A stretch of DNA of 64,000 bases, taken from positions 1-64,000 of the forward strand of contig NZ_JXMW01000001.1 in assembly GCF_002072215.1 (NCBI RefSeq). Reading direction: 5' to 3'. Numbering within the stretch: position 1 is the first letter of the stretch; every line of letters begins with the position of its first letter. The notes beneath the pieces are model-generated. The model was given only the letters and a program-made list of their open reading frames with translations. It had not been told where the DNA came from and searched no databases. Of this stretch, positions 10,535 through 20,506 are shown piece by piece. The position numbers and the translations under genes were made by a program. This DNA is from Methanobrevibacter arboriphilus JCM 13429 = DSM 1125 (lineage in GTDB: Archaea > Methanobacteriota > Methanobacteria > Methanobacteriales > Methanobacteriaceae).

Positions 10535-11176
10535 TTAAATTTTAGTTGGGATATATTTTTCCCCACCGAACATAAAATCTTTCTTAATAAAAAACTTATC
10601 ACCATCTAATAAACCCATACAATCCAAAACAAACGGAATATTATTAGGATGCCAAATAATATTATAATCCACATCAAAAGGCAACTCATCAACTCTATCA
10701 TATAAACCAAGTGCTAAAAATTCTTCTGTCACGTGAAGGTTGATATGATCAATTAATGGCCACAATTTATGTACCTCAGGCTCCCAAAGATGTAAACCAT
10801 TTGTGAGAGCGTTAGTTCTTAAACCAAGATCTTTAGTACGTTGTAAAATATTACGAATATTAGTTAGATCCTGAGCAAACGGTTCTCCTCCTACGATCGT
10901 TGTACTATCGATATTGTCTTTATGATTATCAATATCATTTAAATGAAACGGAGTACAGCCACCGCTTCCAGATAATAATAAACGATTGCAACAGGTTAAA
11001 CAGTCGAGTGAGCAATAGTTAAAGAATATAGCTAAGCTAATGTATGGAGGATCATCTATAAGTGATGTATGCCACATATAAACATTATCTATATAATCTC
11101 CTCCACTATTATTAACTTTAGCTAATTCCTTCGCATGTGAATTAATATATAACTTATCAAAATAATTAAAATCCAA
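10535..11176 (-). CDS. Stand-alone minimal radical SAM protein (NrdG/activase-like)
   Basis: The 213-residue protein has C55-x3-C59-x2-C62 (CSLDCLTC) followed by the SAM-binding GGEP motif (residues 96-99) and a TNGL strand, i.e. a compact 4Fe-4S radical SAM core like glycyl-radical-enzyme activases or NrdG, without a SPASM or twitch extension. The neighbours give no glycyl-radical partner. The frame starts with TTG at 11176, preceded in frame by a stop codon; GGAG at about 11187-11190 is 11 nt away and is better spaced for an out-of-frame ATG at 11181, so the start is uncertain. The codons use more CGT, TAC and CTC than neighbouring genes, and the gene is isolated by gaps of about 215 and 720 nt, which fits acquisition or special regulation. 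The leader holds a stem-loop and a six-codon ORF. Confidence 0.7.
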   Translation of the reverse strand: MDFNYFDKLYINSHAKELAKVNNSGGDYIDNVYMWHTSLIDDPPYISLAIFFNYCSLDCLTCCNRLLLSGSGGCTPFHLNDIDNHKDNIDSTTIVGGEPFAQDLTNIRNILQRTKDLGLRTNALTNGLHLWEPEVHKLWPLIDHINLHVTEEFLALGLYDRVDELPFDVDYNIIWHPNNIPFVLDCMGLLDGDKFFIKKDFMFGGEKYIPTKI

Positions 11177-11201
11177 TTATTCATATTCTCCTATTTTTTG
11201 A

Positions 11202-11248
11202 TTTAATGCATGACAAGAAGACAGTTGTTCTGACACCCATGCATTAAA
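11202..11248 (-). promoter_or_regulatory. 11-bp perfect inverted repeat (stem-loop) in the radical SAM leader
   Basis: TTTAATGCATG (11202-11212) is the exact complement of CATGCATTAAA (11238-11248), with a 25-nt loop that is far less AT-rich than its surroundings. It ends 26 nt before the TTG start at 11176, so it would be in the mRNA leader. It contains the six-base palindrome ATGCAT twice. Either an RNA control element or a dimeric protein-binding site would fit. Confidence 0.55.
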
Positions 11249-11274
11249 GCAAAAAATAAAAAAATAATAATTAA

Positions 11275-11295
11275 CTAGCAAATATCATCGTTCAT
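11275..11295 (-). CDS. Six-codon leader ORF (MNDDIC) with strong ribosome-binding site
   Basis: On the minus strand GGGGTGATAGAG (11296-11307) stands at normal distance before ATG at 11295, which opens M-N-D-D-I-C and stops at TAG (11275-11277). The frame is then open again as 23 codons (hydrophobic, then M-H-G-C-Q-N-N-C-L-L-V-M-H) up to TAA inside the stem-loop. It may be a translated leader peptide of the radical SAM gene or a chance ORF. Confidence 0.3.
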   Translation of the reverse strand: MNDDIC

Positions 11296-11899
11296 CTCTA
11301 TCACCCCTATAAAAAAGGATCAAAAGATTCTTATCCTCTAAATACTTTTCAATATCAAAAGATAAATAACACTATATATACTTATTAATATTATAATCCT
11401 AAAAATAAAAATAATAAAAAAGATTGAGATTGCCACATCATCAATAAAACAATAAGTTCGTACAGATATTAATTATATATAGATACTATAATTATCTACT
11501 TCATTATATATAAATATTACTATTTTTAATAATTGTCTATCCAACTAAATCAAAGATTGTAAACACATATTCTATTCAATATAATAATAAAAAAAATCTA
11601 AAAATAGCTTAATCCATGAACATGTCCTAATCTTATAGATCAAGAGGTTAAATCCCTCAAAATTCGTTTTTGAATATTTGATAATTTAGCCTTATTTCTT
11701 GAATATATGATCATCAATTGTTTATTTAGAGTATAGGTTGGTAAATTATTTATTTTTAGTTATTGTCTTTTAAATAATATAAATAAATATTAAAACTCCT
11801 AATTTTTAAGTTAAAATAGATTTTTTTGATTTTGTTGAGTTTTATAATAAACTTTCATTAGTAAACACCAAAAATATAGATTTCAACTTCATTTTCAAA
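11296..11899. other. Intergenic region upstream of the isolated radical SAM gene
   Basis: About 600 nt between the radical SAM leader and the ThiS-like gene. Mostly AT-rich, with a tRNA-like scrap at about 11630-11665 (GAGGTTAAATCCCTC resembles a T-arm lacking one stem base) but no complete cloverleaf. No gene was found on either strand. Confidence 0.45.
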
Positions 11900-12103
11900 T
11901 TATCCACCATAAATAATCTTTATTAGTTGAATTTCATCTCCTTCTTCAATTATTTCATCTTCAATAACAATATCTCCATTTTTTTTAGCTACTACTGTTT
12001 CAGATGAGAGCTCCATATCATTTAAAATATCTTTTATAGAAGTATCCTCATTTTTAATAGTTTTAGTTTCATTTTTATTGTTGAATATAAGTTTAAAATT
12101 CAT
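11900..12103 (-). CDS. ThiS/MoaD-like ubiquitin-fold sulfur carrier
   Basis: The 67-residue protein ends in the diglycine tail (IIYGG), which becomes adenylated and thiocarboxylated in the ThiS/MoaD/TtuB family, and has the beta-grasp pattern (short strands, then VVAKKNGDIV and EIIEEGDEIQLIKI). It lies downstream of the TtuA-type tRNA thiolase gene on the same strand, 276 nt away, so a sulfur-donor role in tRNA 2-thiolation is the best guess. Alternatives are thiamine or molybdopterin sulfur transfer or a SAMP-type modifier. AAGGAGAT lies at normal spacing before the ATG. Confidence 0.8.
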   Translation of the reverse strand: MNFKLIFNNKNETKTIKNEDTSIKDILNDMELSSETVVAKKNGDIVIEDEIIEEGDEIQLIKIIYGG

Positions 12104-12379
12104 AAGCTTATCTCCTTATAACTTAATAATATATTGATTATATAATTATTATTAATTCATCTAGTATTATATAGCTAATTTTTAGTCATTTGCTAATTTA
12201 ATTGTATATCTAATTGTGCATTTAGTTATTAATATTAGATATTAGATATTATTACTTATTATTACTTATTATTATTTATTTGTTATTTATTATTAGTTAT
12301 TATTAGTTATTATTATTTTATTGTTAATTATGTTTATTATTGTTTATTCTAATCTTTTGCCAATTTATCTATTATTAGA

Positions 12380-13297
12380 TCATTTTAACTCATTTAAAAA
12401 AGTACATGCCCTACATATTTCATTTGAAGACGGTTCACCACAAATAGTACAACTTTCAAAAGTAAATTCACTTTTATATTCTTTCTTTAAAGCTTTTTTG
12501 ATTTTATCAAAACCTCTAAGCGTAGAATACATGATAGTAGGATGATCTTTAGACAAATTTTTAATTATTTGTCCAATTTCACCTCGAAAAGACTCTTCTG
12601 AATAAGGACAACCTGCAAAATGGACTTCTAAGTCCTTTGCTAAAGCATATAATCCAATTTCTTTTTCAGGAATCTCTCTAAGAGGTTTTATTTTTGGAGT
12701 AAAAAGAGGACTTTTTGAATCTGTTTTAGGACCTATTTTAGTTAAATTATCAACATTTCCTTCAAGATAATTCATTAATATTGCTTGAGTTTCATCATCA
12801 AGGTTGTGACCAGTAGCAATTTTAGTAGCAGAAAAATCTCTTGCAGCTCGATTTATTATCCAACGACGAAATACTCCACAATAAGTACATGAACCTCTAT
12901 AATTAGGAATTTTCATCACCTCATCGAGAGTAATATTGAAAGAGTCTTTAAATGAAACTACTTTATGTTCTATTCCAAGTCTTTCTGCATGACGAATAGC
13001 TATTTCAACACCATCTTGGCGATATCCACTTATCCCTTCATCAACAGTTACAGCACAAATATCTATTATATTACGCTTTCTAAAAGTATCAAGAATATCA
13101 AGAAGGGTTACACTATCTTTACCTCCTGAAAGAGCTACAAGAACTTTATCTCCTTTTTCAAGAAGTTCTTCTTTTTTTATAGTCTTTATTACTTTTTTCT
13201 GAATACTTTCAATAAAACATTCTTTACATAAAGCCTGTCCTGATTGTTTTCTCTTTATTATAATCTTAGGATTTCCACATTTTGTACAATTTTCCAT
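12380..13297 (-). CDS. ttuA: tRNA 2-thiolation protein, TtuA/Ncs6 (CTU1) family
   Basis: The 305-residue protein activates tRNA U34 or U54 by adenylation before sulfur insertion. Seen: an N-terminal zinc finger (C4, C7, C24 and C27), the PP-loop SGGKDS at residues 57-62, the CTYCGVFRR segment with the catalytic or cluster-binding cysteines, [14 protein letters not shown], the CPYSEES cysteine, and a C-terminal second zinc finger (CTICGEP and ICRAC). These are complete for the family. Whether it modifies U34 (Ncs6) or U54 (TtuA) cannot be told from the sequence. The downstream sulfur carrier supports the thiolation role. The start ATG is in a weak ribosome-binding-site context. Confidence 0.88.
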   Translation of the reverse strand: MENCTKCGNPKIIIKRKQSGQALCKECFIESIQKKVIKTIKKEELLEKGDKVLVALSGGKDSVTLLDILDTFRKRNIIDICAVTVDEGISGYRQDGVEIAIRHAERLGIEHKVVSFKDSFNITLDEVMKIPNYRGSCTYCGVFRRWIINRAARDFSATKIATGHNLDDETQAILMNYLEGNVDNLTKIGPKTDSKSPLFTPKIKPLREIPEKEIGLYALAKDLEVHFAGCPYSEESFRGEIGQIIKNLSKDHPTIMYSTLRGFDKIKKALKKEYKSEFTFESCTICGEPSSNEICRACTFLNELK

Positions 13298-13383
13298 AAT
13301 ATGCCACTATAATTTTTATAAGATTATTTAAAATATTATTAATATATCTTATTATAAACTATATTTTAGATTAAATTTATAAT

Positions 13384-13500
13384 AAATATATCTATCAATA
13401 ATATAATTATTAAAAATATATCCATTAATATACTTATTAAGAATATGTCCATTGATATATTTATTAAGAATATATCTATTAAAAGTATATTTATTAAAAA
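13384..13500. repeat. Degenerate 27-30 bp tandem repeat
   Basis: Roughly four copies of an ATTAAGAATATATCCATTAATATATTT-like unit, diverged from each other, lie between the ttuA start and the next plus-strand gene. They probably arose by slippage and carry no gene. Confidence 0.5.
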
Positions 13501-13552
13501 TTGATATTAAAAATTGTATACAAAAACAAAAACATCAACAAGTAAAAGTGGT

Positions 13553-14146
13553 ATGATGAATAAAAAAAATATAGTTATTATAGGAATTATAATAATTTGT
13601 ATAATTGGTGCTTATTTTATTTTTAGTAACTTAAATAATCAAAATAATTCTAATAATTATTCTAATAATGCTAATGATATTATTAATGCTAATAATAATA
13701 TTAATAATATTAATAATATTAGTGATGAAACTTTTGAACTAAAAGGTGAAAAAACTACCATTAATGGTTTAATAACTATGATTCCTAGTAAATATTCTAA
13801 TGGAACTATTAAAACTAGTTCTGGCATTGAAACTTATGGGAAATATGATGATGATAGCATTTATATTACAGTTTATGATGATTCCTCCCAAGGAGAAAAA
13901 GTTTATCAGGGAGATATAGATTATTTCGCTTATGGAATAGCTAATAAAGATAACAATCCCAAAAGAGAAAACATAACAATAGCAAACCACACAATACTCT
14001 ATGTCACTCAACACTCAGATACAAGAGGAGATTATAGATTGGCCTTCTTTGAAGTGAATGGTAAAAAAGTCCTTATTGAGTGGTTAGGAAATGAAGTTAC
14101 TCCAGATATTGAGAATATAATTCATGGCTTCTATAAATTAAACTAG
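13553..14146 (+). CDS. Membrane-anchored extracellular protein with Asn-rich linker
   Basis: I do not recognise the family. After a short basic N-terminus there is one hydrophobic segment (IVIIGIIIICIIGAYFIF), then an Asn-rich low-complexity linker of about 40 residues made of NN, NNI and NNA units, and then a globular domain of about 140 residues with many aromatic strand-like stretches. The topology suggests an N-terminal anchor with the domain outside the cytoplasmic membrane. I place the start at the ATG at 13553 (a second ATG follows directly) rather than the in-frame TTG at 13514, because the extra 13 residues are polar and lack a ribosome-binding site; GTGGT precedes the ATG only weakly. 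Confidence 0.6.
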   Translation: MMNKKNIVIIGIIIICIIGAYFIFSNLNNQNNSNNYSNNANDIINANNNINNINNISDETFELKGEKTTINGLITMIPSKYSNGTIKTSSGIETYGKYDDDSIYITVYDDSSQGEKVYQGDIDYFAYGIANKDNNPKRENITIANHTILYVTQHSDTRGDYRLAFFEVNGKKVLIEWLGNEVTPDIENIIHGFYKLN

Positions 14147-14306
14147 AGTAAAACTATAAAATTAAACTAAAACAAAAAAATTATTGATAATAAAAAATAA
14201 GACACAACAATCTAAAATCTTTAAAAATAGAAATATTTAAAAATTTAGAACAGAGATTTCTAAAAGAATCACAAAGTTTTGTACCAAAATTTCCTATTGC
14301 TATTTT

Positions 14307-14395
14307 GTACTAATACTATGTACTAATACTAGTACTGATACTAGTACTGATACTTGTACTAATATTAGTACTGATACTTTGTACTGGTACTTTGT
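14307..14395. repeat. 12-bp tandem repeat (GTACTGATACTA type)
   Basis: About seven near-copies of GTACTRATACTA fill 89 nt between two convergent genes. The rest of the intergenic region (14147-14521) is AT-rich with nothing else evident. Each unit contains a GTAC core, so the array is rich in short palindromes. Confidence 0.75.
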
Positions 14396-14521
14396 AATTA
14401 TATTTTTACGATTATTATATTAATCTTAATATTTAAATTTTGATAATTTTATTATAATTATAATAAATAGTAATACTTATATTTATATCATAATTATATA
14501 AATATAATAATTATATAATAA

Positions 14522-16141
14522 TCAATTTAATTCAGGCAATCTTTTAAATAAATCAAAGTCTTGAACATATTCTTTACCTGTAATCATAGCGATCTCTGCT
14601 TTTTGAAGCTCAGAACCTAAATAAGCAGCATGTTCCAATCTTGTAACAATTCCTTGCCTTACCAACTCATCATAAATCTCTTTCACGTATCTTCCTTCAA
14701 TAGTCAAATCAGGAATTGTTTTTTTAAAGTGAGTAACAACAATTTTGCTATTTCTAGGATCGATAGCATGCTCAACTCTAATTTTAAAGCTTCCTGCAGG
14801 ATCAAGAATAAACCGAACAGATTCTGTTGCTTTTTCTAATGGAACATCAAAATCAGAATTCTCATAATCTTCATAAATATCCTTTCTTTTCTTTTTATCT
14901 TTATACAGAATAAGATTAATACCAAGATCCTTAGGAATAGATCCTCTTTGCTTAGCTAAAAACATCATTTTACTAGAAATAGCTAATTCATAAACACTTC
15001 CAAGAGTTTTTCCACTTTCTTCAGGAGTGAAAAGAATACTAGCTCCAAGTTCCATAGCTATTCCAGAAAGTAGAGCATTTACACCAACAGAATCAGTGTC
15101 CATAAGTTCATTAACATTTCCAACTCCAAAAAACATTGGTTCGTTCATTTTTTCATGATATTTCCTACAAGCTAAAATTGAATCAACAATACTACTACTA
15201 TTAACAGGATCTAAAATCAAATCAGCTATTATTTGAATATCTTCATCAATACATGCTTTAGCTAACTCCACCATAGAATTTACCCTTTCATCAACTGTGT
15301 GTGGAACTTTTTCCTCACTAAAATTAGTTGGTAATGCTACAGCAGGAACATTATACTTTTTTAAAAGAGGTAAAACTTTTTTATAGTTTCCTAAATCAAT
15401 ACTAAGAACTAAATCAATTCCATTTTCAATAGCCACAGAAATTTCTTTTGGGTTCAATGTATCAATACTAAGAGCTTTATTTCCAACAATAGGGCGTAGT
15501 GTAGCTATCATATCTGGAATTTTATCTGAAAAATCTTCACCAGCTACCATTCCAATATCAATCATGTCTGCACCATTTATCAAAAAGTACTCACATTTTC
15601 TGATAAGCTCTTCTTTAGTTAAAATAGGTGCATTAGCTATTTCAGCTAAAATTCTCATTGGAAAATCTTCACCAACAGCTAAATTTCCAACTAATATATT
15701 ATTAGGCTTTTCAAGCAACCTCTCCCTATTTTCAATATCTGATTCAAACTCATTTATTAATTTAATAGCTTTCTTTCTTTTTTCTTCTTCAATTAATTTA
15801 TCTGCAGGTTTAGAAGTTGAAAGTTTTAAATCATCAATTAAATCTAATACCATCCCAATATCTGCTCCATCGGTTGGTCCTTTAAATGTTGGAATGTTTA
15901 AAGATTCAGATATTTCATCAGTAGATTTTCTCATAAGCCCTGGAGTTATGATAAGATCAATAGAACCATTAGCTAATTCTTCTTCATAGTTATTTTTTAA
16001 TTCTTTAATTATCATTCTTGGAGTCAAAAACGCAGCTATTTGTGAATCAGCTAAATGGACAATAACCTCCTTATTAGACTCTGAAGCAATTTTTTCAACT
16101 GAAGAATAGGCTAAATTTCCAGTTACAATAAGTATTGTCAT
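14522..16141 (-). CDS. Dihydropteroate-synthase-like protein (TIGR00284 type)
   Basis: The 539-residue protein has an N-terminal domain unique to methanogen-type proteins (residues 1-150) and a DHPS-like TIM barrel: [36 protein letters not shown] and [14 protein letters not shown] correspond to the pterin-binding motifs, followed by a C-terminal extension ending in an IPDLTIEG block. In folate-lacking methanogens such proteins are candidates for joining the pterin to the arylamine in tetrahydromethanopterin synthesis, but direct activity for this subtype is not something I can confirm. Cytosolic; monocistronic, with a 600-nt AT-rich region upstream. Confidence 0.75.
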   Translation of the reverse strand: MTILIVTGNLAYSSVEKIASESNKEVIVHLADSQIAAFLTPRMIIKELKNNYEEELANGSIDLIITPGLMRKSTDEISESLNIPTFKGPTDGADIGMVLDLIDDLKLSTSKPADKLIEEEKRKKAIKLINEFESDIENRERLLEKPNNILVGNLAVGEDFPMRILAEIANAPILTKEELIRKCEYFLINGADMIDIGMVAGEDFSDKIPDMIATLRPIVGNKALSIDTLNPKEISVAIENGIDLVLSIDLGNYKKVLPLLKKYNVPAVALPTNFSEEKVPHTVDERVNSMVELAKACIDEDIQIIADLILDPVNSSSIVDSILACRKYHEKMNEPMFFGVGNVNELMDTDSVGVNALLSGIAMELGASILFTPEESGKTLGSVYELAISSKMMFLAKQRGSIPKDLGINLILYKDKKKRKDIYEDYENSDFDVPLEKATESVRFILDPAGSFKIRVEHAIDPRNSKIVVTHFKKTIPDLTIEGRYVKEIYDELVRQGIVTRLEHAAYLGSELQKAEIAMITGKEYVQDFDLFKRLPELN

Positions 16142-16689
16142 AAAATCTCAACTTTTATTTTCATAATTATTCTTATAAACTTTTATAATTTTTTTATAAT
16201 TCTTATAATAATTATCTTTAGATTATTATGATATTAATGATCATTTTTATAATTATATATTTAATAATGGATAATATATATTTAATAATTGATAAATTAT
16301 TTTATTAAATAAACTGTTTCATTATGTTGTTTTATTATATTATTAATTATAATTAATTTATTAAATTAGTATATTAAATTGATTTATTAATCTATAATTT
16401 ATTAAGTTAATTTATTAAGTTATATTTTTAAAAGTCATATTTTTAATTAATCATTTTTTTAATTGAATTAAAATTAACATATATATTAAAATTAACAGAT
16501 ATAATCAATATTAATCGATGAAATAGTAACATTAATAGACAATACAAATACTAATAGACAATATAACAACATTATTAGATACTATTATTAGATAAAATAT
16601 TAATAATAAATAATAGTATGAATAATAATATTAATAATAGTAATACTTATTTTTTAATAATAATGAATAATTTTATAACATTGTAAAAG
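16142..16689. other. AT-rich divergent intergenic region before por
   Basis: About 550 nt of TTATTAAT/AATAATAG-type low-complexity sequence between the DHPS-like gene and porC. No gene or RNA is visible. It must contain the promoter of the minus-strand gene, which I could not pinpoint. Confidence 0.5.
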
Positions 16690-16698
16690 TTTATATAT
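16690..16698 (+). promoter_or_regulatory. TATA box of the por operon
   Basis: TTTATATAT preceded by AAAAG (a BRE-like purine stretch) lies 46-54 nt before the porC ATG; GGAGG at 16731-16735 is the ribosome-binding site. Confidence 0.65.
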
Positions 16699-16743
16699 CT
16701 TGTAATTTATAATGATTATACATGATGAATGGAGGAAATTTGA

Positions 16744-17274
16744 ATGATTGAAATTCGTTTTCACGGCCGTGGAGGACAAGGTGCCGTTACCGCAGCAGAG
16801 ATATTAGCAAAGGCTGCATTCGAAGATGGGAAATTTTCACAAGCATTTCCGTTCTTTGGAGTAGAAAGACGGGGCGCTCCTGTTATGGCTTTCACAAGAA
16901 TTGATGATAAACCTATACAAATAAGATATCAAGTTCAAAATCCTGATTATGTAGTTGTCCTTGACGATGGATTGTTAGATGTTGTAAATGTTTTTTCTGG
17001 AATAAAGAATGACAGTTCTATAATTATAAACACAAATAAAGAAGAAAACCTAGAAAAAAATAAGGACAAAGAAATTTATAATATTGATGCAACAGGAATT
17101 GCTTTAGAAAATCTAGGAGTTCCTATTGTGAATACTATTATGTTAGGATCATTTGCAAAAAAAAGTGGCGAAGTGTCTCTTGGGTCTATTATTAAAGTTA
17201 TAAAAGAAACTTTCCCTGGAAAACTTGGAGATAAAAATTCAAAAGCCGCTGAAATTGCTTATAATCAAATTTAA
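16744..17274 (+). CDS. porC: Pyruvate:ferredoxin oxidoreductase, gamma subunit
   Basis: The 176-residue gamma subunit belongs to the four-subunit pyruvate synthase, which in methanogens carboxylates acetyl-CoA to pyruvate with reduced ferredoxin. The diagnostic N-terminus [19 protein letters not shown] and the [15 protein letters not shown] segment are present, and the length is normal. It is the first gene of the porCDABEF cluster, with a good GGAGG site. A 250-nt AT-rich gap separates it from porD, longer than elsewhere in the cluster. Confidence 0.95.
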
Positions 17275-17525
17275 TAGCTTAAATTAATTTTTGAATATTT
17301 CAAATATTTTTAGAATATTCTAAAAATATTTTTAAATTTATAATAAACTTTTAAAGTTATATTAATAATCTTAAAATTATAGTATAACTTTTAATACAAA
17401 ATATAATTCTATAATAAAAGAATAATTCAATAATAGAATAATTTTATAATTAATTTTATAATAAAATAATTCTATAATAAAATAATTTTATAATAAAAAT
17501 TTAATTTTAAATATAAGGTGATTAA

Positions 17526-17768
17526 ATGGATTCTGTTGGAGGAGCTGTAAAAACCCCTGGAAGTACTAGAAATAATAAAACAGGAAGTTGGAGAACATTT
17601 AAACCTATTCTTGATAAAGAAAAGTGTATTGATTGTGATAACTGTATTATGTTCTGTCCAGAAGGATGTATAAACAAAGATCATGATATAGATTATGATT
17701 ATTGTAAAGGTTGCGGGATATGTGAAGTAGAATGTCCAGTAAAAGCAATCAAAATGGAAAGAGAATAA
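17526..17768 (+). CDS. porD: Pyruvate:ferredoxin oxidoreductase, delta subunit
   Basis: An 80-residue two-[4Fe-4S] ferredoxin subunit. The first half has the delta-subunit N-terminus ([20 protein letters not shown]), and the second half has the cluster motifs [11 protein letters not shown] and [11 protein letters not shown], each with a following CP or Cys. It carries electrons between the PorB catalytic site and the external ferredoxin. AAGGTG precedes the ATG. Confidence 0.95.
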   Translation: MDSVGGAVKTPGSTRNNKTGSWRTFKPILDKEKCIDCDNCIMFCPEGCINKDHDIDYDYCKGCGICEVECPVKAIKMERE

Positions 17769-17879
17769 TCAATCAAAGAAAATAATCAATCATAATTAAT
17801 TAGAAAGCATTAATTTAAATGGAAAACATCAAATGAAAAATTTAAGATTTAAAAACTAAAAAATATAGGAGAATTATAA

Positions 17880-19022
17880 ATGACAAAAAAAGTTATGACA
17901 GCTAACAGAGCAGTTTCTGAAGCTGTAAAATTAGCTAGACCAAAAGTTATTCCTGTTTATCCTATCACTCCACAAACATCAATTTCAGAATATCTTGCAC
18001 AATTTGTAGCTGATGGAGATATTGATGCAGAATATATTAGAGTTGAATCAGAACATAGTGCTATAAGTGCTGCTGTTGGAGCATGTGGAGCAGGAGTGAG
18101 GGTCTTTACAGCCACTTCATCCCAAGGATTAATGCTAATGCATGAAATATTGTTTGCTGCTGCAGGAATGAGGATGCCAATAGTGATGGCTGATGCAAAC
18201 AGAGCAATATCTGCACCATTAAGTATTTGGAATGACCAACAAGATTCCATAGCACAAAGAGATTCTGGATGGATGCAAATCTATGTTGAAAATGGACAAG
18301 ATGCTCTTGACTCTATACTTATGGCATATAAAACATCAGAAAATAATAAAATATTATTACCCTCTATGGTATGCTTAGACGGGTTTATATTAACCCATAC
18401 AGTAGAACCTGTAGAAATCCCTAGCCAAGAACAAGTGGATAGATTCCTTCCAGAATATAAGCCAGAACATGCATTTTTAAATCCAGAAGCTCCAATGTCA
18501 CTTGGAACATTAACTGATCCAGATTATTATATGGAAGCAAGATATCAAATTGAAGAAGCAATGGAAAACTCTTTAGAAGTAATCGAAAAAACAAACCAAG
18601 AGTTTGAAGAAATATTTGGAAGAAAATATGATCTTGTTGAAGAATACAAATGTGAAGATGCTGAAATCATTATAGTAGCTATGGGATCGATTTGTAGTAC
18701 AGTAAGGGTTTGTGTTGATGAAATGAGGGATCGTGGTGAAAAAGTCGGACTTTTAAAAATAAGAGTTTATAGACCATTCCCACAAAAACAAATACAAAAA
18801 GTAGTACAAAATGCTAAAAAAGTTGCAGTACTCGATAAGAATATTTCTTTCGGTGTCGGTGGAGCATTGTACAATGACATCAAAGCAAAAATTGATGTTG
18901 AGGCATATGATTTCATCATAGGGCTTGGAGGAAGAGATATAACACCGAATTATATTGAAGAAGTAGTTGAAAAAACTAAAAACCCTGAAAAAGATGTTAC
19001 TTGGATTGGTTTAAAAGAATAA
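17880..19022 (+). CDS. porA: Pyruvate:ferredoxin oxidoreductase, alpha subunit
   Basis: The 380-residue alpha subunit has the pyruvate-binding [14 protein letters not shown] motif near the N-terminus, the [17 protein letters not shown] segment, the [11 protein letters not shown] loop and the C-terminal PFPQKQI and LDKNISFG domain-II strands. Together with PorB it forms the catalytic core. The GGAG ribosome-binding site is well placed, and porB follows after about 50 nt. Confidence 0.96.
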   Translation: MTKKVMTANRAVSEAVKLARPKVIPVYPITPQTSISEYLAQFVADGDIDAEYIRVESEHSAISAAVGACGAGVRVFTATSSQGLMLMHEILFAAAGMRMPIVMADANRAISAPLSIWNDQQDSIAQRDSGWMQIYVENGQDALDSILMAYKTSENNKILLPSMVCLDGFILTHTVEPVEIPSQEQVDRFLPEYKPEHAFLNPEAPMSLGTLTDPDYYMEARYQIEEAMENSLEVIEKTNQEFEEIFGRKYDLVEEYKCEDAEIIIVAMGSICSTVRVCVDEMRDRGEKVGLLKIRVYRPFPQKQIQKVVQNAKKVAVLDKNISFGVGGALYNDIKAKIDVEAYDFIIGLGGRDITPNYIEEVVEKTKNPEKDVTWIGLKE

Positions 19023-19073
19023 GAACAAAATATAAAAACAAACTATATAAAATTAACATAGGAGAGAAATTAT

Positions 19074-19943
19074 ATGAAATTACCTGAAGAAGAACTTTTA
19101 GCACCAGGACACAGAGGTTGTGCTGGTTGTGGAGCTACCATAGGAGTAAGGTTAGCATTAAAAGCATTAGGTAGGAATACTGTAGCTATCTCAGCTACTG
19201 GTTGTTTAGAAGTTATTACAACTCCTTTCCCTGAAACTGCATGGGAAATACCTTGGATACATGTAGCTTTCGAAAATGCAGGTGCTGTTGCATCTGGTGT
19301 TGAAAGTGCACTTAAAGCTCAAGGAAAAACAGATGTTAATGTAGTAGCTTTTGGTGGTGATGGAGGAACTGCAGACATAGGTATGCAATCATTATCTGGA
19401 GCTATGGAGAGAGGACATAACATGATATATATCTGTTATGATAATGAAGCATATATGAATACTGGAATTCAAAGAAGTGCTTCCACACCCTATGGTGCAT
19501 CTACTACAACTTCCCCCCATGGAAAAGATAGTTTTGGAGAAGATAAGCCTAAAAAGAATGTTCCTCTTATTATGGCAGCCCATGGAGTACCATATGTAGC
19601 TACAGCTTCAATTGCATACCCTGAAGATTTTATGAGAAAAGTTAAAAAAGCATCTGAAGTTGATGGTCCTGCTTACATACATTTAAATCAACCATGTACC
19701 ACTGGTTGGGGATATAGTCCTTCAAAAACTATTGAACTTGGAAGATTAGCTGTTGAAACAGGTTCTTGGGCATTGTATGAAATTGAAAATGGTGACTTCA
19801 AGTTAACATATAAACCACAGGATAGAAAACCTGTAAATGAATTTTTAAATGCTCAAAAAAGGTTTAAACATCTTTCAGATGAAGAAAAAGAAAGAATACA
19901 AGAGTATGTTGATAATCAATGTGCAGAATTAGGAATAAAATAA
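19074..19943 (+). CDS. porB: Pyruvate:ferredoxin oxidoreductase, beta subunit
   Basis: The 289-residue beta subunit binds thiamine diphosphate and a 4Fe-4S cluster. Seen: [18 protein letters not shown] (C17 and C20 of the proximal cluster), the TPP/Mg motif [10 protein letters not shown] followed by the conserved DNEAYMNTG block, and a C-terminal cysteine in QPCTTGWGY. Complete and in the expected order after porA. Confidence 0.96.
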   Translation: MKLPEEELLAPGHRGCAGCGATIGVRLALKALGRNTVAISATGCLEVITTPFPETAWEIPWIHVAFENAGAVASGVESALKAQGKTDVNVVAFGGDGGTADIGMQSLSGAMERGHNMIYICYDNEAYMNTGIQRSASTPYGASTTTSPHGKDSFGEDKPKKNVPLIMAAHGVPYVATASIAYPEDFMRKVKKASEVDGPAYIHLNQPCTTGWGYSPSKTIELGRLAVETGSWALYEIENGDFKLTYKPQDRKPVNEFLNAQKRFKHLSDEEKERIQEYVDNQCAELGIK

Positions 19944-19964
19944 AAATATACTGGAGGGCTGAAG

Positions 19965-20459
19965 TTGGAAAAAATATTAGTACAACCAGATTTATGTAAT
20001 GGTTGTTTAGACTGTGAAAGTGCTTGTTGCGGACTTTATGGAGCTTCCAGAATAAATATTAGAGAAATTGAAGGTACATACTATCCAATAATATGTCAAC
20101 AGTGCGAAGATGCTCCTTGTAAAGCAATATGTCCAACAGAAGCTATTATAGGAAAAGGAGTTGAAGAAGATAAGTGTATAGCTTGTGGACTTTGTATGAT
20201 GGTTTGTCCATTTGGAGCTGTAAGTGTAGAAGATAAGAAAGCTCAAAAATGTAATCAATGTGAAGATAGAGATGGTGGTCCTGCTTGTATTAAAGCATGT
20301 TCTAAAAGAGCTATTTCACTAATTGATATTGATAAAATTAAACTTCAAAAACAAAAAGAACATTTATCAAAATTAGCTGGAACATCAAAACCTAAAGCTA
20401 AAAGCATTATAAGTATACTAACTAGTAATTCAAGATCTAGTAGGTCTTTTAAGGATTAA
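19965..20459 (+). CDS. porE: Por-associated polyferredoxin PorE
   Basis: A 164-residue protein with four cysteine motifs for 4Fe-4S clusters (CNGCLDCESAC, CQQCEDAPCKAIC, CIACGLCMMVC and the CNQCEDRDGGPACIKAC pattern), HycB-like. PorE and PorF are known in methanogens as accessory ferredoxins needed for electron supply to pyruvate synthase. It starts with TTG behind an excellent GGAGGG site 21 nt after porB, so it is co-transcribed. The C-terminal tail is Ser/Arg-rich. Confidence 0.9.
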   Translation: MEKILVQPDLCNGCLDCESACCGLYGASRINIREIEGTYYPIICQQCEDAPCKAICPTEAIIGKGVEEDKCIACGLCMMVCPFGAVSVEDKKAQKCNQCEDRDGGPACIKACSKRAISLIDIDKIKLQKQKEHLSKLAGTSKPKAKSIISILTSNSRSSRSFKD

Positions 20460-20506
20460 ATAGTTTAATAAAAAATTAATTAATGATTTGATAAGAAGGT
20501 ACAAAA

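Noticed and set aside
11200-11295. TAG read as pyrrolysine to join MNDDIC with the downstream frame
   Set aside because: Methanobacteriales are not known to encode pyrrolysine, the resulting peptide has no family, and the hairpin overlaps its end.
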